A stretch of 64,000 nt of DNA from Promethearchaeota archaeon (GTDB taxonomy: Archaea; Asgardarchaeota; Lokiarchaeia; Sigynarchaeales; SOKP01). The stretch is taken from contig JAHLWT010000174.1 in NCBI GenBank assembly GCA_019057775.1, positions 1-64,000 on the forward strand, written 5' to 3'. Positions 35,912 through 44,817 of the stretch are shown in pieces. A program made the position numbers and the translations under genes. The notes below the pieces were generated by a model, which was not told the DNA's origin, made no database searches, and saw only the letters and a list, made by a program, of their open reading frames with translations. Numbering within the stretch: the stretch's first letter is position 1; each line of letters begins with the position of its first letter.

Positions 35912-36535
35912 ATGTATATATTATTCTTTCTTTGTATATTTGGAATAACTTGTTTAATGCCAATCTATTTTTTCTCAGTTGAACACCAAAAACTTCAAGA
36001 AAAATATGGTAAAGAAAAAGGTCTCAAAATTGCTATGATCTTTGGGTTAATATCTGGTTGGGGGTTCTTTCTATTTCTATTTGGACTATGGATTTCACCT
36101 CAACCTACATTTGAAATCAAATTTTTCCGATTAAATTTACATTTATTTTCAATTTTTAATTACTCCATTAATTTAATCCAACTTCTGATATCAATTCCTC
36201 TCATCTCTATAGGCGCTTGGTTTGGTATAATAGGTGTAAAAGAAATCACACTTAAAGTAGCTGAAACTCATAGGCCTGAAAAAATCATTAGTTCTGGGAT
36301 CTACACAAGAATAAGGCATCCTCAATATTTAGGAGCAATTGTATCTCATATAGGAATTTCAGTTTTACTCTCATCTCTATTCTCATTAATCTCGAGTCCT
36401 TTAATAATGCTACTAATATATTTTATGTCTTTGAAAGAAGAAAAAGAACTTGTAAAAGAATTTGGAAAGGAGTATGAGATTTATAAGAAAAAAGTTCCAA
36501 TGTTTTGCCCGAAGTTAAGAAGTACAAAAATTTAG
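35912..36535 (+). CDS. Isoprenylcysteine/phospholipid methyltransferase-like membrane protein
   Basis: 207 residues, about five spans. The C-terminal signature GIYTRIRHPQYLGAI, then EEKELVKEFGKEYEIYKKKV, is the SAM-binding motif of the ICMT/PEMT family. Members methylate prenylated C-terminal Cys, phospholipids or other small membrane substrates. In a genome with Ras-like GTPases an ICMT role is tempting but unproven; no CaaX end is seen in this window. Confidence 0.75.
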   Translation: MYILFFLCIFGITCLMPIYFFSVEHQKLQEKYGKEKGLKIAMIFGLISGWGFFLFLFGLWISPQPTFEIKFFRLNLHLFSIFNYSINLIQLLISIPLISIGAWFGIIGVKEITLKVAETHRPEKIISSGIYTRIRHPQYLGAIVSHIGISVLLSSLFSLISSPLIMLLIYFMSLKEEKELVKEFGKEYEIYKKKVPMFCPKLRSTKI

Positions 36536-36663
36536 ATATGATTTACTAAGATTTATCAATTTAATTAGTAAATGTTAATAGAAATACATAAAAAATAATA
36601 GTAAATATTTAAATTCCTTTTATATTTTATATTTTTATAAAAATAGATTTTCTAAGATTTTCC

Positions 36664-37002
36664 ATGGCACAAGACAAAGTCGATATATCAGATTTAGAGG
36701 CTTTTATAAACGGTTTAAAAGATTCCATTGATACTTTAGGAAGTTTAGATCCAACTAAAGCTAGAGGTTTTCAAGCGCAAATCGCAAAAGCAATTTCTGA
36801 TTTACGGTTAAAAAGATCTGCAAAAATAGAGCCGATCCCCAAACATATTGGCCACTTCTCTGAAGATGACTTAAAAAAAATGTTATTAAATGAATTAGAA
36901 ACATTAAAAGAACATTTAAACTCTTCTGATTATAATCGGAGGAGAAAATTTGAATTAGTTATGAAAATAACTCGTTTGAGAGATCAAATTAATCATATGT
37001 AA
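36664..37002 (+). CDS. Hypothetical helical protein, 112 residues
   Basis: Soluble, helical, charged; starts MAQDKVDISDLEAFINGL and ends in RRRKFELVMKITRLRDQI. No recognised domain. It is 46 bp upstream of the TatD gene on the same strand, so probably one transcript. Confidence 0.5.
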   Translation: MAQDKVDISDLEAFINGLKDSIDTLGSLDPTKARGFQAQIAKAISDLRLKRSAKIEPIPKHIGHFSEDDLKKMLLNELETLKEHLNSSDYNRRRKFELVMKITRLRDQINHM

Positions 37003-37048
37003 CCTACTTATTTTGAACTGTTCATTATTTAATGACAGGGTTTAAAAA

Positions 37049-37807
37049 ATGTTAATCGATGTCCATTGTCATGCTAACCTTTATTTAAATTTAGAGGATA
37101 TCATTAAAGAAGCTAAAAGTGTTGGAGTTGAAAAAATAATTGCCGTTGGGATGAGTGTTATCAGCTTAGAAAGGATATTAGAAATATCTAAACATTATGA
37201 ATCAATATATCCTGCTTTGGGCATTCATCCAGAAGAGGTGAGAATGAATAAAGATATTGAAGGTCAACTAGATTCCTTGATTGAAAAAATTAAAAAAAAT
37301 AAAGAATTGCTATGTGCGATTGGTGAAATTGGATTAGATCATCATTTTATAAAAGAAAAAGAACTTTATCCCCTGCAAAGAAAAATCTTCGAGAAGTTGT
37401 TGGTAGTTGCTCAGGAGTTAGAATTATCAGTAAATTTACATACCAAAGGAGCTGAAAAATTAGTGTTTGATATTCTTCCATCATATAACATCCCAAATAT
37501 TAACATTCACTGGTATTCTGGTCCTGAAGATCTCTTAAAACTAGGAATTGATCGAGGCTATTATTTTTCGATAACTCCTGCAATAATGTATTCTCCAGCA
37601 GTTAAAAAAACCGCAGAAAAGGTTAATAAAAACCATATCTTACTTGAAAGTGATGGACCAGTCAAATATTCAGGCAAAATTGGGGCTCCAGAAATGTTAA
37701 GAGAAGTTTTAAATAATGTTTCGAAAGTAAAGGGTATCCCTTCTGAAGAGTTGGAAACCATTATCTACAAAAACACCCAACGCATCTTCCCAAAAGTTTT
37801 TCAGTAG
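37049..37807 (+). CDS. tatD: TatD family metal-dependent hydrolase
   Basis: 252 residues, TIM-barrel hydrolase. Metal ligands are in place: DVHCH (His6, His8), GEIGLDHHF (Glu), NLHTKG and NIHWYSG (His), ESDGPVKY (Asp). TatD proteins are Mg-dependent deoxyribonucleases in bacteria and eukaryotes. Typical length. Upstream is a small unknown gene; the thymidylate synthase gene converges 10 bp after its stop. Confidence 0.85.
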   Translation: MLIDVHCHANLYLNLEDIIKEAKSVGVEKIIAVGMSVISLERILEISKHYESIYPALGIHPEEVRMNKDIEGQLDSLIEKIKKNKELLCAIGEIGLDHHFIKEKELYPLQRKIFEKLLVVAQELELSVNLHTKGAEKLVFDILPSYNIPNINIHWYSGPEDLLKLGIDRGYYFSITPAIMYSPAVKKTAEKVNKNHILLESDGPVKYSGKIGAPEMLREVLNNVSKVKGIPSEELETIIYKNTQRIFPKVFQ

Positions 37808-37817
37808 GACTACAGTA

Positions 37818-38825
37818 TTATTCAATTAAATCTTTAATCTCTGGAGGAAATTCTTCTCCCTTATTTTTCATTCGCAGGAGCATGTCTTTAACTTCTGAGA
37901 TAGTATTTCCATAGATATGGAGAGAATTACTAAAATCTAAGTAATGTCCCATCTCAACTCTTAATTGATCAGCAACGTACTTTTGAATCCTAACCATCCC
38001 ATTTACATTAGCCTCCCATGCTCTAAATAAATCTCGGCTTCTCCATGTAGTTTGCATGATTAACTTCCCCTCTTTTATACGCATATAAATTCGTTGCAAA
38101 CAGGGAGGATCTAGATGATAAGGATCCACTAAAGGTCTCCATGTAATTGCCTGTGCTCGCCGACTATATGGTTTCTCTTTCAATTTCTGTATTATATCTT
38201 CAATTTGGTTAATTCTTGGAAAATTTAAAATACCTATTGGTATTGTATCTGTTCCTAATTTATCTGAAATTTTTTTATCTAATTCAAATTCTACTCCTTC
38301 TTTTAGTTTCCATATAACTGTATCTTCTGTTGTTCTTAGTTTTTCAGCTTGAATTAATTTCTGATGCTTTTTGACAATTTCACTATCCACAAATTTTACA
38401 TCATAATATTTATGAATTGTGTCTTCGAGAGCAAAGGGAGTATAATTGAAAACTCTATCATGATATGAATATGGAAAACTTACTCCAGACTCATGTATGA
38501 AATGATCATTTACTCCATCTAAAATCTCTTCAATATACCCACTCTGGATTGATCCTATTAAATACGTATCTGCCATGCAACCATAAATCTTATAAGAATT
38601 ACCGTACTTAGATTTAATTTTTAAGATTTTATCATTTCGCATTATAGGACTACTTAATGGTTCTTTGACCTCTATTAAAACTGTAGCATCTTTAGATTTA
38701 GAAGGGTGATCTTCGGGTTTATCATATTCCGTTTTAATATCGTCACCATTGTATAATACTTGGCCAACAGCAGATAACCAAGCATCTCGAATATTGTTTT
38801 TTGAAATAAAAAAGACTTTAGCCAT
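37818..38825 (-). CDS. thyA: Thymidylate synthase (ThyA-type) with long N-terminal domain
   Basis: 335 residues. The C-terminal 130 residues are ThyA: RRAQAITWRP, catalytic Cys242 in DPPCLQRI, RSRD (262-265), Asn273 at the position that selects dUMP over dCMP, and LHIYG (His303, Tyr305). The enzyme methylates dUMP with methylene-tetrahydrofolate or an archaeal pterin. The N-terminal half is longer and more divergent than in bacterial ThyA, as in archaeal forms. It could also be a deoxynucleotide-modifying relative, but the Asn argues for dUMP. Confidence 0.75.
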   Translation of the reverse strand: MAKVFFISKNNIRDAWLSAVGQVLYNGDDIKTEYDKPEDHPSKSKDATVLIEVKEPLSSPIMRNDKILKIKSKYGNSYKIYGCMADTYLIGSIQSGYIEEILDGVNDHFIHESGVSFPYSYHDRVFNYTPFALEDTIHKYYDVKFVDSEIVKKHQKLIQAEKLRTTEDTVIWKLKEGVEFELDKKISDKLGTDTIPIGILNFPRINQIEDIIQKLKEKPYSRRAQAITWRPLVDPYHLDPPCLQRIYMRIKEGKLIMQTTWRSRDLFRAWEANVNGMVRIQKYVADQLRVEMGHYLDFSNSLHIYGNTISEVKDMLLRMKNKGEEFPPEIKDLIE

Positions 38826-39117
38826 TTTTGAACAATTTGAAAAGATAATTTCGATATATTTTGATATGGATATTTACAATTTACATTATTAGAATATAAT
38901 TGTTAAAATCTTAATAAAATTCTATTGAGGTCATCAAATTTTTAATACACCTCAATCAGTTTATTATAGTTGCTGATAGTTTTAGATTTTCATAACATTT
39001 ATAAAACCAAAATTTTCATTATATTACTATAAGATTGTATTAGTACTTTACAAGAATTCAATTCAAAGAAAAACTCAATTGATAAAAAAGAATTTAAAAA
39101 GTATAGGTTGAAATAGA

Positions 39118-39321
39118 ATGGGTGACGATAAGGAAAAAAAGAAAAAAAGTAAATTTGGAAAGAAATTCAAGAAAGGTTTTGCTAAAGGTTTAGGAAAACT
39201 AGTGGAAGGAGTTACAGGCTCAGAAGCAGCAGGAAAAGGAGTCAAGAAAGCTGTAAAATCTGGAAGCTTGAAGAAAGGGATTAAAAAAGGAATGAAAGAA
39301 GCTAAAGAAGACGACGATTGA
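39118..39321 (+). CDS. Lys-rich mini-protein, 67 residues
   Basis: Very basic: about one third Lys, with a Gly/Ala pattern (KKFKKGFAKGLGKLVEG, KKGIKKGMKEAKEDDD) that forms amphipathic helices. Resembles small archaeal nucleic-acid- or membrane-binding peptides. Related in composition and motif (KKGIKKG) to the 55-residue protein at 39.5 kb. Function unknown. Confidence 0.55.
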   Translation: MGDDKEKKKKSKFGKKFKKGFAKGLGKLVEGVTGSEAAGKGVKKAVKSGSLKKGIKKGMKEAKEDDD

Positions 39322-39502
39322 TTTAATTTTCAATATTGATTATTATTTATTCTTTTGCAAAAAACATCTCCGAAAGTAGATTACGATCAACTCTTCCGTT
39401 AACAAAATTTTCCTTTTTCTCTATATAAAAGCTTATAAAACTTAGTATCATATAAAATTATGAATATAATTTATTACACAAAAAATTATAGTGGGAACTG
39501 AA

Positions 39503-39670
39503 ATGGGATTTAAGGATAAGTTAAAAAAAGCTGCTAAAGGAAAAGTTGAAGAACTAAAGGAAAATAAAGAACTTGGAGAAAAAGCTGAAAAAGTTGCTAA
39601 AAAGGGAATAAAAAAGGGAGCTAAAGAACTTAAGAAGAGAAAGGATAAAAAGGAAGAGGAAGCCGAATAA
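39503..39670 (+). CDS. Lys/Glu-rich mini-protein, 55 residues
   Basis: ATG 39503 to TAA 39668: starts MGFKDKLKKAAKGKVEELKE, contains KVAKKGIKKGAKELKK, ends in DKKEEEAE. Shares KKGIKKG and a charged tail with the protein at 39.1 kb, so the two look like a diverged duplicate pair. TATA-like AT-rich DNA precedes. Amphipathic helix expected. Confidence 0.5.
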   Translation: MGFKDKLKKAAKGKVEELKENKELGEKAEKVAKKGIKKGAKELKKRKDKKEEEAE

Positions 39671-39784
39671 ATCAATTAGAACATTATTTTTTTATTTATA
39701 CTTATTTTTATTAGCGTCAAATTTTTAACAGTGAAATTATATTAAATTTATAGAAAATATAAATTAAAGAGTTTTTATTTAAAA

Positions 39785-40075
39785 ATGAAACTAAATCTCG
39801 AATTTTCTCCACCTTTTAATGAAGTAACTAAAAATCTGTTTGAGACACTTGAATTTGAAAAAGAACTGACTTTGTATGAATTCATAGATTTTCTTGGGAA
39901 AAAGTTTGGAAATAAAATTAGTGATTTAATCTGGGAAAAAGGAGAGAAGGGAAAATTCAATAAATTACTTTCTATTGTGATAAATGGAAGAAGTTATCGT
40001 CACGATAAATTTTTAGAAACTCTTTTAAAAGATGGAGACCAAATCGTCTTTATTTATATTTACTTCGGGGGTTGA
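39785..40075 (+). CDS. Ubiquitin-like MoaD/ThiS family protein
   Basis: 96 residues with the beta-grasp layout: MKLNLEFSPPFNEV, LTLYEFIDFLGKKFG, LLSIVINGRSY, LLKDGDQIVFIY, and the diglycine end YFGG. Such proteins carry sulfur as a thiocarboxylate (molybdopterin, thiamine, tungsten cofactor) or are conjugated as SAMPs in archaea. No E1-like or MoaE gene is nearby, so the pathway is open. Confidence 0.8.
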   Translation: MKLNLEFSPPFNEVTKNLFETLEFEKELTLYEFIDFLGKKFGNKISDLIWEKGEKGKFNKLLSIVINGRSYRHDKFLETLLKDGDQIVFIYIYFGG

Positions 40076-40080
40076 TCTTC

Positions 40081-41124
40081 CTAAAATAGGAAAACAATCC
40101 ACATCCCAAATCCAGTTAAGATAGGATTTAAAATATTATCCGTAATATTCTTTGCATAAAAATCGACTAATAAAAACAGAACAGTTGCACTAATACTCAT
40201 GAAAATTATTTTTTCAAAACTTATTGCCATCCATCTATGAAATAATAAGGAAGTTATTAGAACTATTATAAATGTGGTTAAACCACCTGCAATAAAACCC
40301 TCTATTGTTTTATTTGAATTTTTTCTAAGGCTGTGTTTACCATACTTCTTTCCAATTAGACATGCTGCTGCATCTGCTCCAGTAGTTATTAAAGCAACAG
40401 AAGCGAGGATAGGGAAGGGAGCAAAAAGAAATGGTGTTAATGCAAGAACTAATGGTGTTGAAGCTACAAAAGTATTCAACTCACTTTGTTTCATAGCCCT
40501 AAACCATTTTTGTGCCCATTTAGGAACCAAATAATATTTATTTAACCGGGCAAGATCACCTATTTGAAACATAATAACAAAACCATAACCCACAGTAATA
40601 ATCAAACTATAAGAAAAACTATAGAGATCTAAACCCCACTGTATTAAAATCCCTGTATCATTTAGAATAATCCCTATTATCCAAAATGTAAAAATTATAA
40701 TAGGGGCAATTAAATGTAAAAACTTTCTTCCAAATTCGCTACTTAAATCATCGACCCAATTTTCGCTAAAATCGGCACAAAATTTGTCATAATCTCTCGC
40801 TGCCATAATTTCTGGATTTTTTTTGGATAAAATAGCGTTGTATGCTAACATCAAACTCCATATGCTCATTTCAATTAATAATAATATGGAAGTAAACAGC
40901 CATAAGTAATTTAATGAACGAGAACTCAAATTGGGTGAATGGAAACTGTACATAAAAGGAAATAATATACCTGCTAATAAAAACAATGACGCAATTAATA
41001 ACTCATTTGTGAACAGATGTGCTTGAATTTTTGATTCTCTATTTTTAATTGTATATAATAACATTACGATAAAATAACCAATTAAAATCAAGCTTGTTGG
41101 CAAAAAGAGCATATTGCTAACCAT
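40081..41124 (-). CDS. CTP-dependent polyprenol kinase-like membrane protein (dolichol/phytol kinase family)
   Basis: 347 residues, eight to ten spans. Features of the SEC59/VTE5/CdsA-like group: EFGRKFLHLIAP (about 129-140), then TTGADAAACLIGKKYGKH followed by KTIEGFIAGG near the C terminus, which is the CTP-binding motif. It likely phosphorylates an isoprenoid alcohol, or moves CTP onto a lipid, in membrane-lipid synthesis or salvage. 28 bp separate it from the related upstream gene, so the two form an operon. Confidence 0.7.
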   Translation of the reverse strand: MVSNMLFLPTSLILIGYFIVMLLYTIKNRESKIQAHLFTNELLIASLFLLAGILFPFMYSFHSPNLSSRSLNYLWLFTSILLLIEMSIWSLMLAYNAILSKKNPEIMAARDYDKFCADFSENWVDDLSSEFGRKFLHLIAPIIIFTFWIIGIILNDTGILIQWGLDLYSFSYSLIITVGYGFVIMFQIGDLARLNKYYLVPKWAQKWFRAMKQSELNTFVASTPLVLALTPFLFAPFPILASVALITTGADAAACLIGKKYGKHSLRKNSNKTIEGFIAGGLTTFIIVLITSLLFHRWMAISFEKIIFMSISATVLFLLVDFYAKNITDNILNPILTGFGMWIVFLF

Positions 41125-41152
41125 AAAAGGTGAATAATTTAAAAATTTTTTT

Positions 41153-42271
41153 CTAAAACCATCCTACAATAATAGAAGCATAATTGAGATTGAAAAGAAA
41201 TCTAATCACCACATAAGCCAAACTACATGCAATAGGAATTAGTAGATTGTCTGATATCTTTAAAGGTTTACTAGTAAAAATATCACATGCTAAAAATATA
41301 ATGGTAAAAATGAATGACCATAAAATTCCTACAAAAAAGATACATATCCAAAAGGTAATTAACACACCTGCGACGGTTCCCTCCCAAGTTTTATTTTTAT
41401 TCCATGAGATATGAATTTTACCAAACCTTATTCCAATTTGACTTGTTGAGAGATCGCTAATAGAACTAATTCCTAAAATTGCCAAAAAGATCATTGGTGG
41501 GCAAATAAAACTGGCAAACAGTTGCCCTATAGCAAAATATAGATAAGTCCCATAACTTTTTTTTTCCTCTGAAGTAAGATATAATTTAGGAAAAATATTA
41601 AATAAAAAAGAGAAATGTTTAGACTTTCGGGTGAATTCATTAGCGAGTGTAAACAAACAGAAAATATAGAATAAGAAAAATAAAAGGTAATAAAACCATC
41701 CAAATGAAAAAAGAACTTCGCTTATAGAATTCGGCTCATTTAATAGGTTAATATAGATTAAAAACATATTATTCTCCTCAGGAATCATTCCTGCTGAAGA
41801 CCCAGCGAAATATAATACTAGAGATAATCCAATACTCCACGCAATTAGAAGAAAAATAAAAAGTATAACATGGTTTAATTTTCGAAGAACATCCTTTTTG
41901 GACTTACTCCATTTTTCAACCTTATTTTCCAATTTATTTACAAATTTAGAAATCTTTTGCTTAGTATTTTCTTTAACCGAGCGAGATAATCCCGTTGAAG
42001 ATAAAACTAGTAATCCAACAATAACTAATGGTGAACCCAATACTAAAAGCCATAATGGAACAAAAAACAAACGTAATTCTTCATCCTGATTCATTATTAA
42101 TAACAAAAAGGAAATATGAAAGAAAATAAATATCAATGAACTGATTCCAAGATAATTGTTTAGAGTATCAGGTTTATAAGAAAAACGCACGTAAAAAAAA
42201 GTCAACAAAAAAAAGGATAATAGAAGTAATATGAACCAGAAGTAAAAGTAATCCATATAATTTTTGACCAA
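41153..42271 (-). CDS. Second polyprenol kinase-like membrane protein
   Basis: 372 residues, eight to ten spans. It shares the family layout of its downstream neighbour: LRKLNHVILFIFL, then ISDLSTSQIGIRFGKIH followed by KTWEGTVAGV. The motif is weaker (SDLSTSQIG instead of GADAAACLIG), so it may act on another substrate or be a non-catalytic partner. The two genes are an old duplication or a heteromeric pair. First gene of the operon. Confidence 0.6.
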   Translation of the reverse strand: MVKNYMDYFYFWFILLLLSFFLLTFFYVRFSYKPDTLNNYLGISSLIFIFFHISFLLLIMNQDEELRLFFVPLWLLVLGSPLVIVGLLVLSSTGLSRSVKENTKQKISKFVNKLENKVEKWSKSKKDVLRKLNHVILFIFLLIAWSIGLSLVLYFAGSSAGMIPEENNMFLIYINLLNEPNSISEVLFSFGWFYYLLFFLFYIFCLFTLANEFTRKSKHFSFLFNIFPKLYLTSEEKKSYGTYLYFAIGQLFASFICPPMIFLAILGISSISDLSTSQIGIRFGKIHISWNKNKTWEGTVAGVLITFWICIFFVGILWSFIFTIIFLACDIFTSKPLKISDNLLIPIACSLAYVVIRFLFNLNYASIIVGWF

Positions 42272-42420
42272 TTAATTATTATCTATTCTTTATTTGGTTG
42301 TAATCATTAAATAAGTATATACTTTTTATTAATTTATAATTGTTAAATTTAAGAAAAAATCTATTTAATAATCAAATTCTCAACATATAAATCTCAACAC
42401 AATACCCAGGAATATCGATT

Positions 42421-43026
42421 TTGACAAAAATTATATTAGCTTCGAAATCATTTGACCGTAGAGAATTATTCAAACGTCTTGGGATTCCTTTTGGGACACT
42501 TATTACTGATATTAATGAAGAAAAATATAAAATGAATATCACAAACCCTCTTAAGTTAGTAAAAGAATTGGCTAAAGCAAAAGCCTTACACGCTAAAGAA
42601 ATTCAGTTAAAAAAGAATGAGGATGCGATCATTATTGCAGCAGATACAATCATCGAGTTCAATGGGGAAATTATTGGTAAAGCTAATGATGAAAATGAGG
42701 CATTTGAAATCCTCAAAAAATTATCTGGAAATGTACATAACCTCATTACCGGAATTGCAATTTGTCAGACAAATGATCCCAAAGTATTTATCGATTCAGA
42801 TATAACAACTGTAGAATTCCTTAAGCTTTCTAATGAGGAAATCTGGAAATATATTAAAACTAAGGAATGGGATGGACGAGCAGGAGCTTATTCAATAAGA
42901 GATAAAGCAAGCTTATTCATACATAGAATTTGTGGCTCCTCATCGAATGTAATTGGCTTACCTATGCACAAATTATATTGTATCTTGAAAAACGAATTCG
43001 GGTTTGATTTACTTCAGTTAAATTGA
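42421..43026 (+). CDS. maf: Maf-like nucleoside triphosphate pyrophosphatase
   Basis: 201 residues. The Maf family signature is complete: ILASKSFDRRELFKRLG (4-20), IIIAADTIIEFNGEIIGK (about 75-92) and WDGRAGAYSIRDKASLFIHR with the GSSSNVIGLP loop. These enzymes hydrolyse dTTP, UTP or modified nucleotides to the monophosphate. TTG start. Alone between oppositely oriented genes. Confidence 0.88.
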   Translation: MTKIILASKSFDRRELFKRLGIPFGTLITDINEEKYKMNITNPLKLVKELAKAKALHAKEIQLKKNEDAIIIAADTIIEFNGEIIGKANDENEAFEILKKLSGNVHNLITGIAICQTNDPKVFIDSDITTVEFLKLSNEEIWKYIKTKEWDGRAGAYSIRDKASLFIHRICGSSSNVIGLPMHKLYCILKNEFGFDLLQLN

Positions 43027-43078
43027 GCAGAGCATCCAATTCTGAGATTTTTTTAAGTTTAAAATCACAATTTTCAGC

Positions 43079-43294
43079 TTATCTATCTGAAAGACCTTTC
43101 CAAATCTGTAGATCTTTATAAAACTTTAAAAATTTTTCAAACCTTGAAATAAGATTATCATAATATTCTTGATCGGCATATCTCCTTTGAGATAAATCTC
43201 TAGCAAGGGTAATCCCGTTTTTATACCGTGTTATTTTTTCATCGATCACATCTCCCTTTTGTTTATGTTTATTCTTAAAACAAAAAAATATCAC
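43079..43294 (-). CDS. Small hypothetical protein
   Basis: 71 residues from ATG 43294, or 56 from GTG 43249, which has GGGAGA just ahead and is the likelier start (the first 15 residues look like untranslated leader). Charged helical protein: ARDLSQRRYADQEYYDNLI, RFEKFLKFYKDLQIW. Family unknown. It lies 37 bp after the DUF1028 gene on the same strand. Confidence 0.45.
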   Translation of the reverse strand: MIFFCFKNKHKQKGDVIDEKITRYKNGITLARDLSQRRYADQEYYDNLISRFEKFLKFYKDLQIWKGLSDR

Positions 43295-43331
43295 GGTATT
43301 ATCTTTTTGAAAATTTCGATTTTACGGTTTT

Positions 43332-44276
43332 TTACGTCAAAGATAATACTCTATCTAATTCCTCTTTTGATAAATTTAATATTTCTGAATCAGGAAGTCT
43401 TTCCGTTAGTATACGCCAATTATTATCTTTCCTGAAGACATTTGCAAATAAAACTAAAGCTTCCTCCAATTTATTATTATTTGCCAATGAAATTGCCGTC
43501 CAGTACTTCATTTCAAGATTTTCTGGAAACATTTTTTGTGAAATCTCATATTCTTCAAGTGCTTTAATAGTATCCCCTTTTTCTATTGCAAGATCACCAT
43601 TATTCATATGTTCATATGCACGAAATACTTTAAGCAATCTGTCTAATTCTTTTAATGGATCTTGATGATCTTCTATTCTTAACTCAATAAGAGGATCATC
43701 CCATTTATTTTCTATCTGTTTACCTGCTACTATCAACAGAACTGCAGATTGTTTTCCTCTAATATCTCCTCCTACTTTTTCTGCTGCTTCTAATGTTTTA
43801 ACTATACGCTCTGGTAACGGTAGATTTTCATGCTCTTTATAAGCACTTGCCATCGTGCCCCACACTTCTTCAGATAGCATCATATTTGCTTGTACAGAAA
43901 ATTGATCTCCAACGATATGGCCCGCTTGTTTAATACATTTTATTCCCGTATGAGTAGCCACTCTCCCATTAACATCAAGAATAGAAACTTGACGTACTTC
44001 TTTTCCATCATCCTCTGAAAGTAAAATATCTAATGCTTCTTGAGGTGATTTGCCTTGCTTTAGAAATTCAAGTCCTCTTAATCCATACGATTTATTGACA
44101 AGAGCTTGAGTTGCAACTACACCAACACCAGATTCTCCCCATGAAACAATGCTCCCTACCGAAAACCAATGACTTTGGACTCCAACTCCCATTTCTCCAG
44201 TTTTAGGATCACGAGCTACGATTGAATATGTGTGTACAATTGGTTTCTTATAAGGCTTGTTTTTTTTTATAGTCAT
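43332..44276 (-). CDS. DUF1028 family protein with TPR-like C terminus
   Basis: 314 residues. The N-terminal 215 residues match DUF1028: HTYSIVARDPKTGEMGVGVQ, GVGVVATQALVN, YGLRGLEFLKQGKSPQEAL and GDIRGKQSAVLLI; the fold resembles Ntn-hydrolases. The C-terminal 90 residues form about two TPR-like helix pairs (AYEHMNNGDLAIEKGDTIKA, EEYEISQKMFPEN). Activity unknown. Family fusion with TPR-like helices is common. Confidence 0.8.
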   Translation of the reverse strand: MTIKKNKPYKKPIVHTYSIVARDPKTGEMGVGVQSHWFSVGSIVSWGESGVGVVATQALVNKSYGLRGLEFLKQGKSPQEALDILLSEDDGKEVRQVSILDVNGRVATHTGIKCIKQAGHIVGDQFSVQANMMLSEEVWGTMASAYKEHENLPLPERIVKTLEAAEKVGGDIRGKQSAVLLIVAGKQIENKWDDPLIELRIEDHQDPLKELDRLLKVFRAYEHMNNGDLAIEKGDTIKALEEYEISQKMFPENLEMKYWTAISLANNNKLEEALVLFANVFRKDNNWRILTERLPDSEILNLSKEELDRVLSLT

Positions 44277-44428
44277 ATTTAATACTTTGAATTAAATGCT
44301 AAATAAAGTTTTATTACAGTTGATTCTCTCTAAAATTCAGATTTTATGATTTCTTATAGAAAAAATTAAAAGCTTCTTTATAATTTAAAATCTAATTAAA
44401 ATTATTATTTCTAAGGAGAATTAAAAAG

Positions 44429-44767
44429 ATGGCAAAAAAATACAAAAATCAAGCATTGATGAAATTTTTAACTATTGTTGGTGCTTTAGTAGGCTTAGCA
44501 TACTTAATTATAAGACTTATTCCGGATATTGGAAATCAATACCAACTTTTACCAATTGATGTAGGTCTTCATATTGTTGTTAATTTTATCATTGGATTAG
44601 TAGTTGTAGTACTAACTTTGTTAGTTGGATTAAGGCCAAACGATCCAATTCCATTTCATTGGTTGGTTCTTTTTATCTTTGCGATACTGTTAGTAGTATT
44701 TGTTGATATTTTAGCTGGAATATTATTAGTTATCGCATTTTTGATTGGTCTTATTGAAGATCTATAA
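44429..44767 (+). CDS. Small three-span membrane protein
   Basis: 112 residues: spans at about 13-32, 45-67 and 77-107, short loops, nearly no charge except at the N terminus (AKKYKNQ). A good GGAG precedes the ATG. Function unknown; long Val/Ile/Leu stretches give no motif. Confidence 0.55.
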   Translation: MAKKYKNQALMKFLTIVGALVGLAYLIIRLIPDIGNQYQLLPIDVGLHIVVNFIIGLVVVVLTLLVGLRPNDPIPFHWLVLFIFAILLVVFVDILAGILLVIAFLIGLIEDL

Positions 44768-44817
44768 TGATTAATGTGTGACCTTAATATTTTTTAATTT
44801 TTTTTTTGTTTGAAAAA

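Noticed and set aside
39448..39675. Minus-strand ORF of 75 codons rich in Ser and Phe
   Set aside because: It is the shadow of the plus-strand Lys-rich 55-residue gene; Ser/Phe richness is the complement of Lys/Glu codons.
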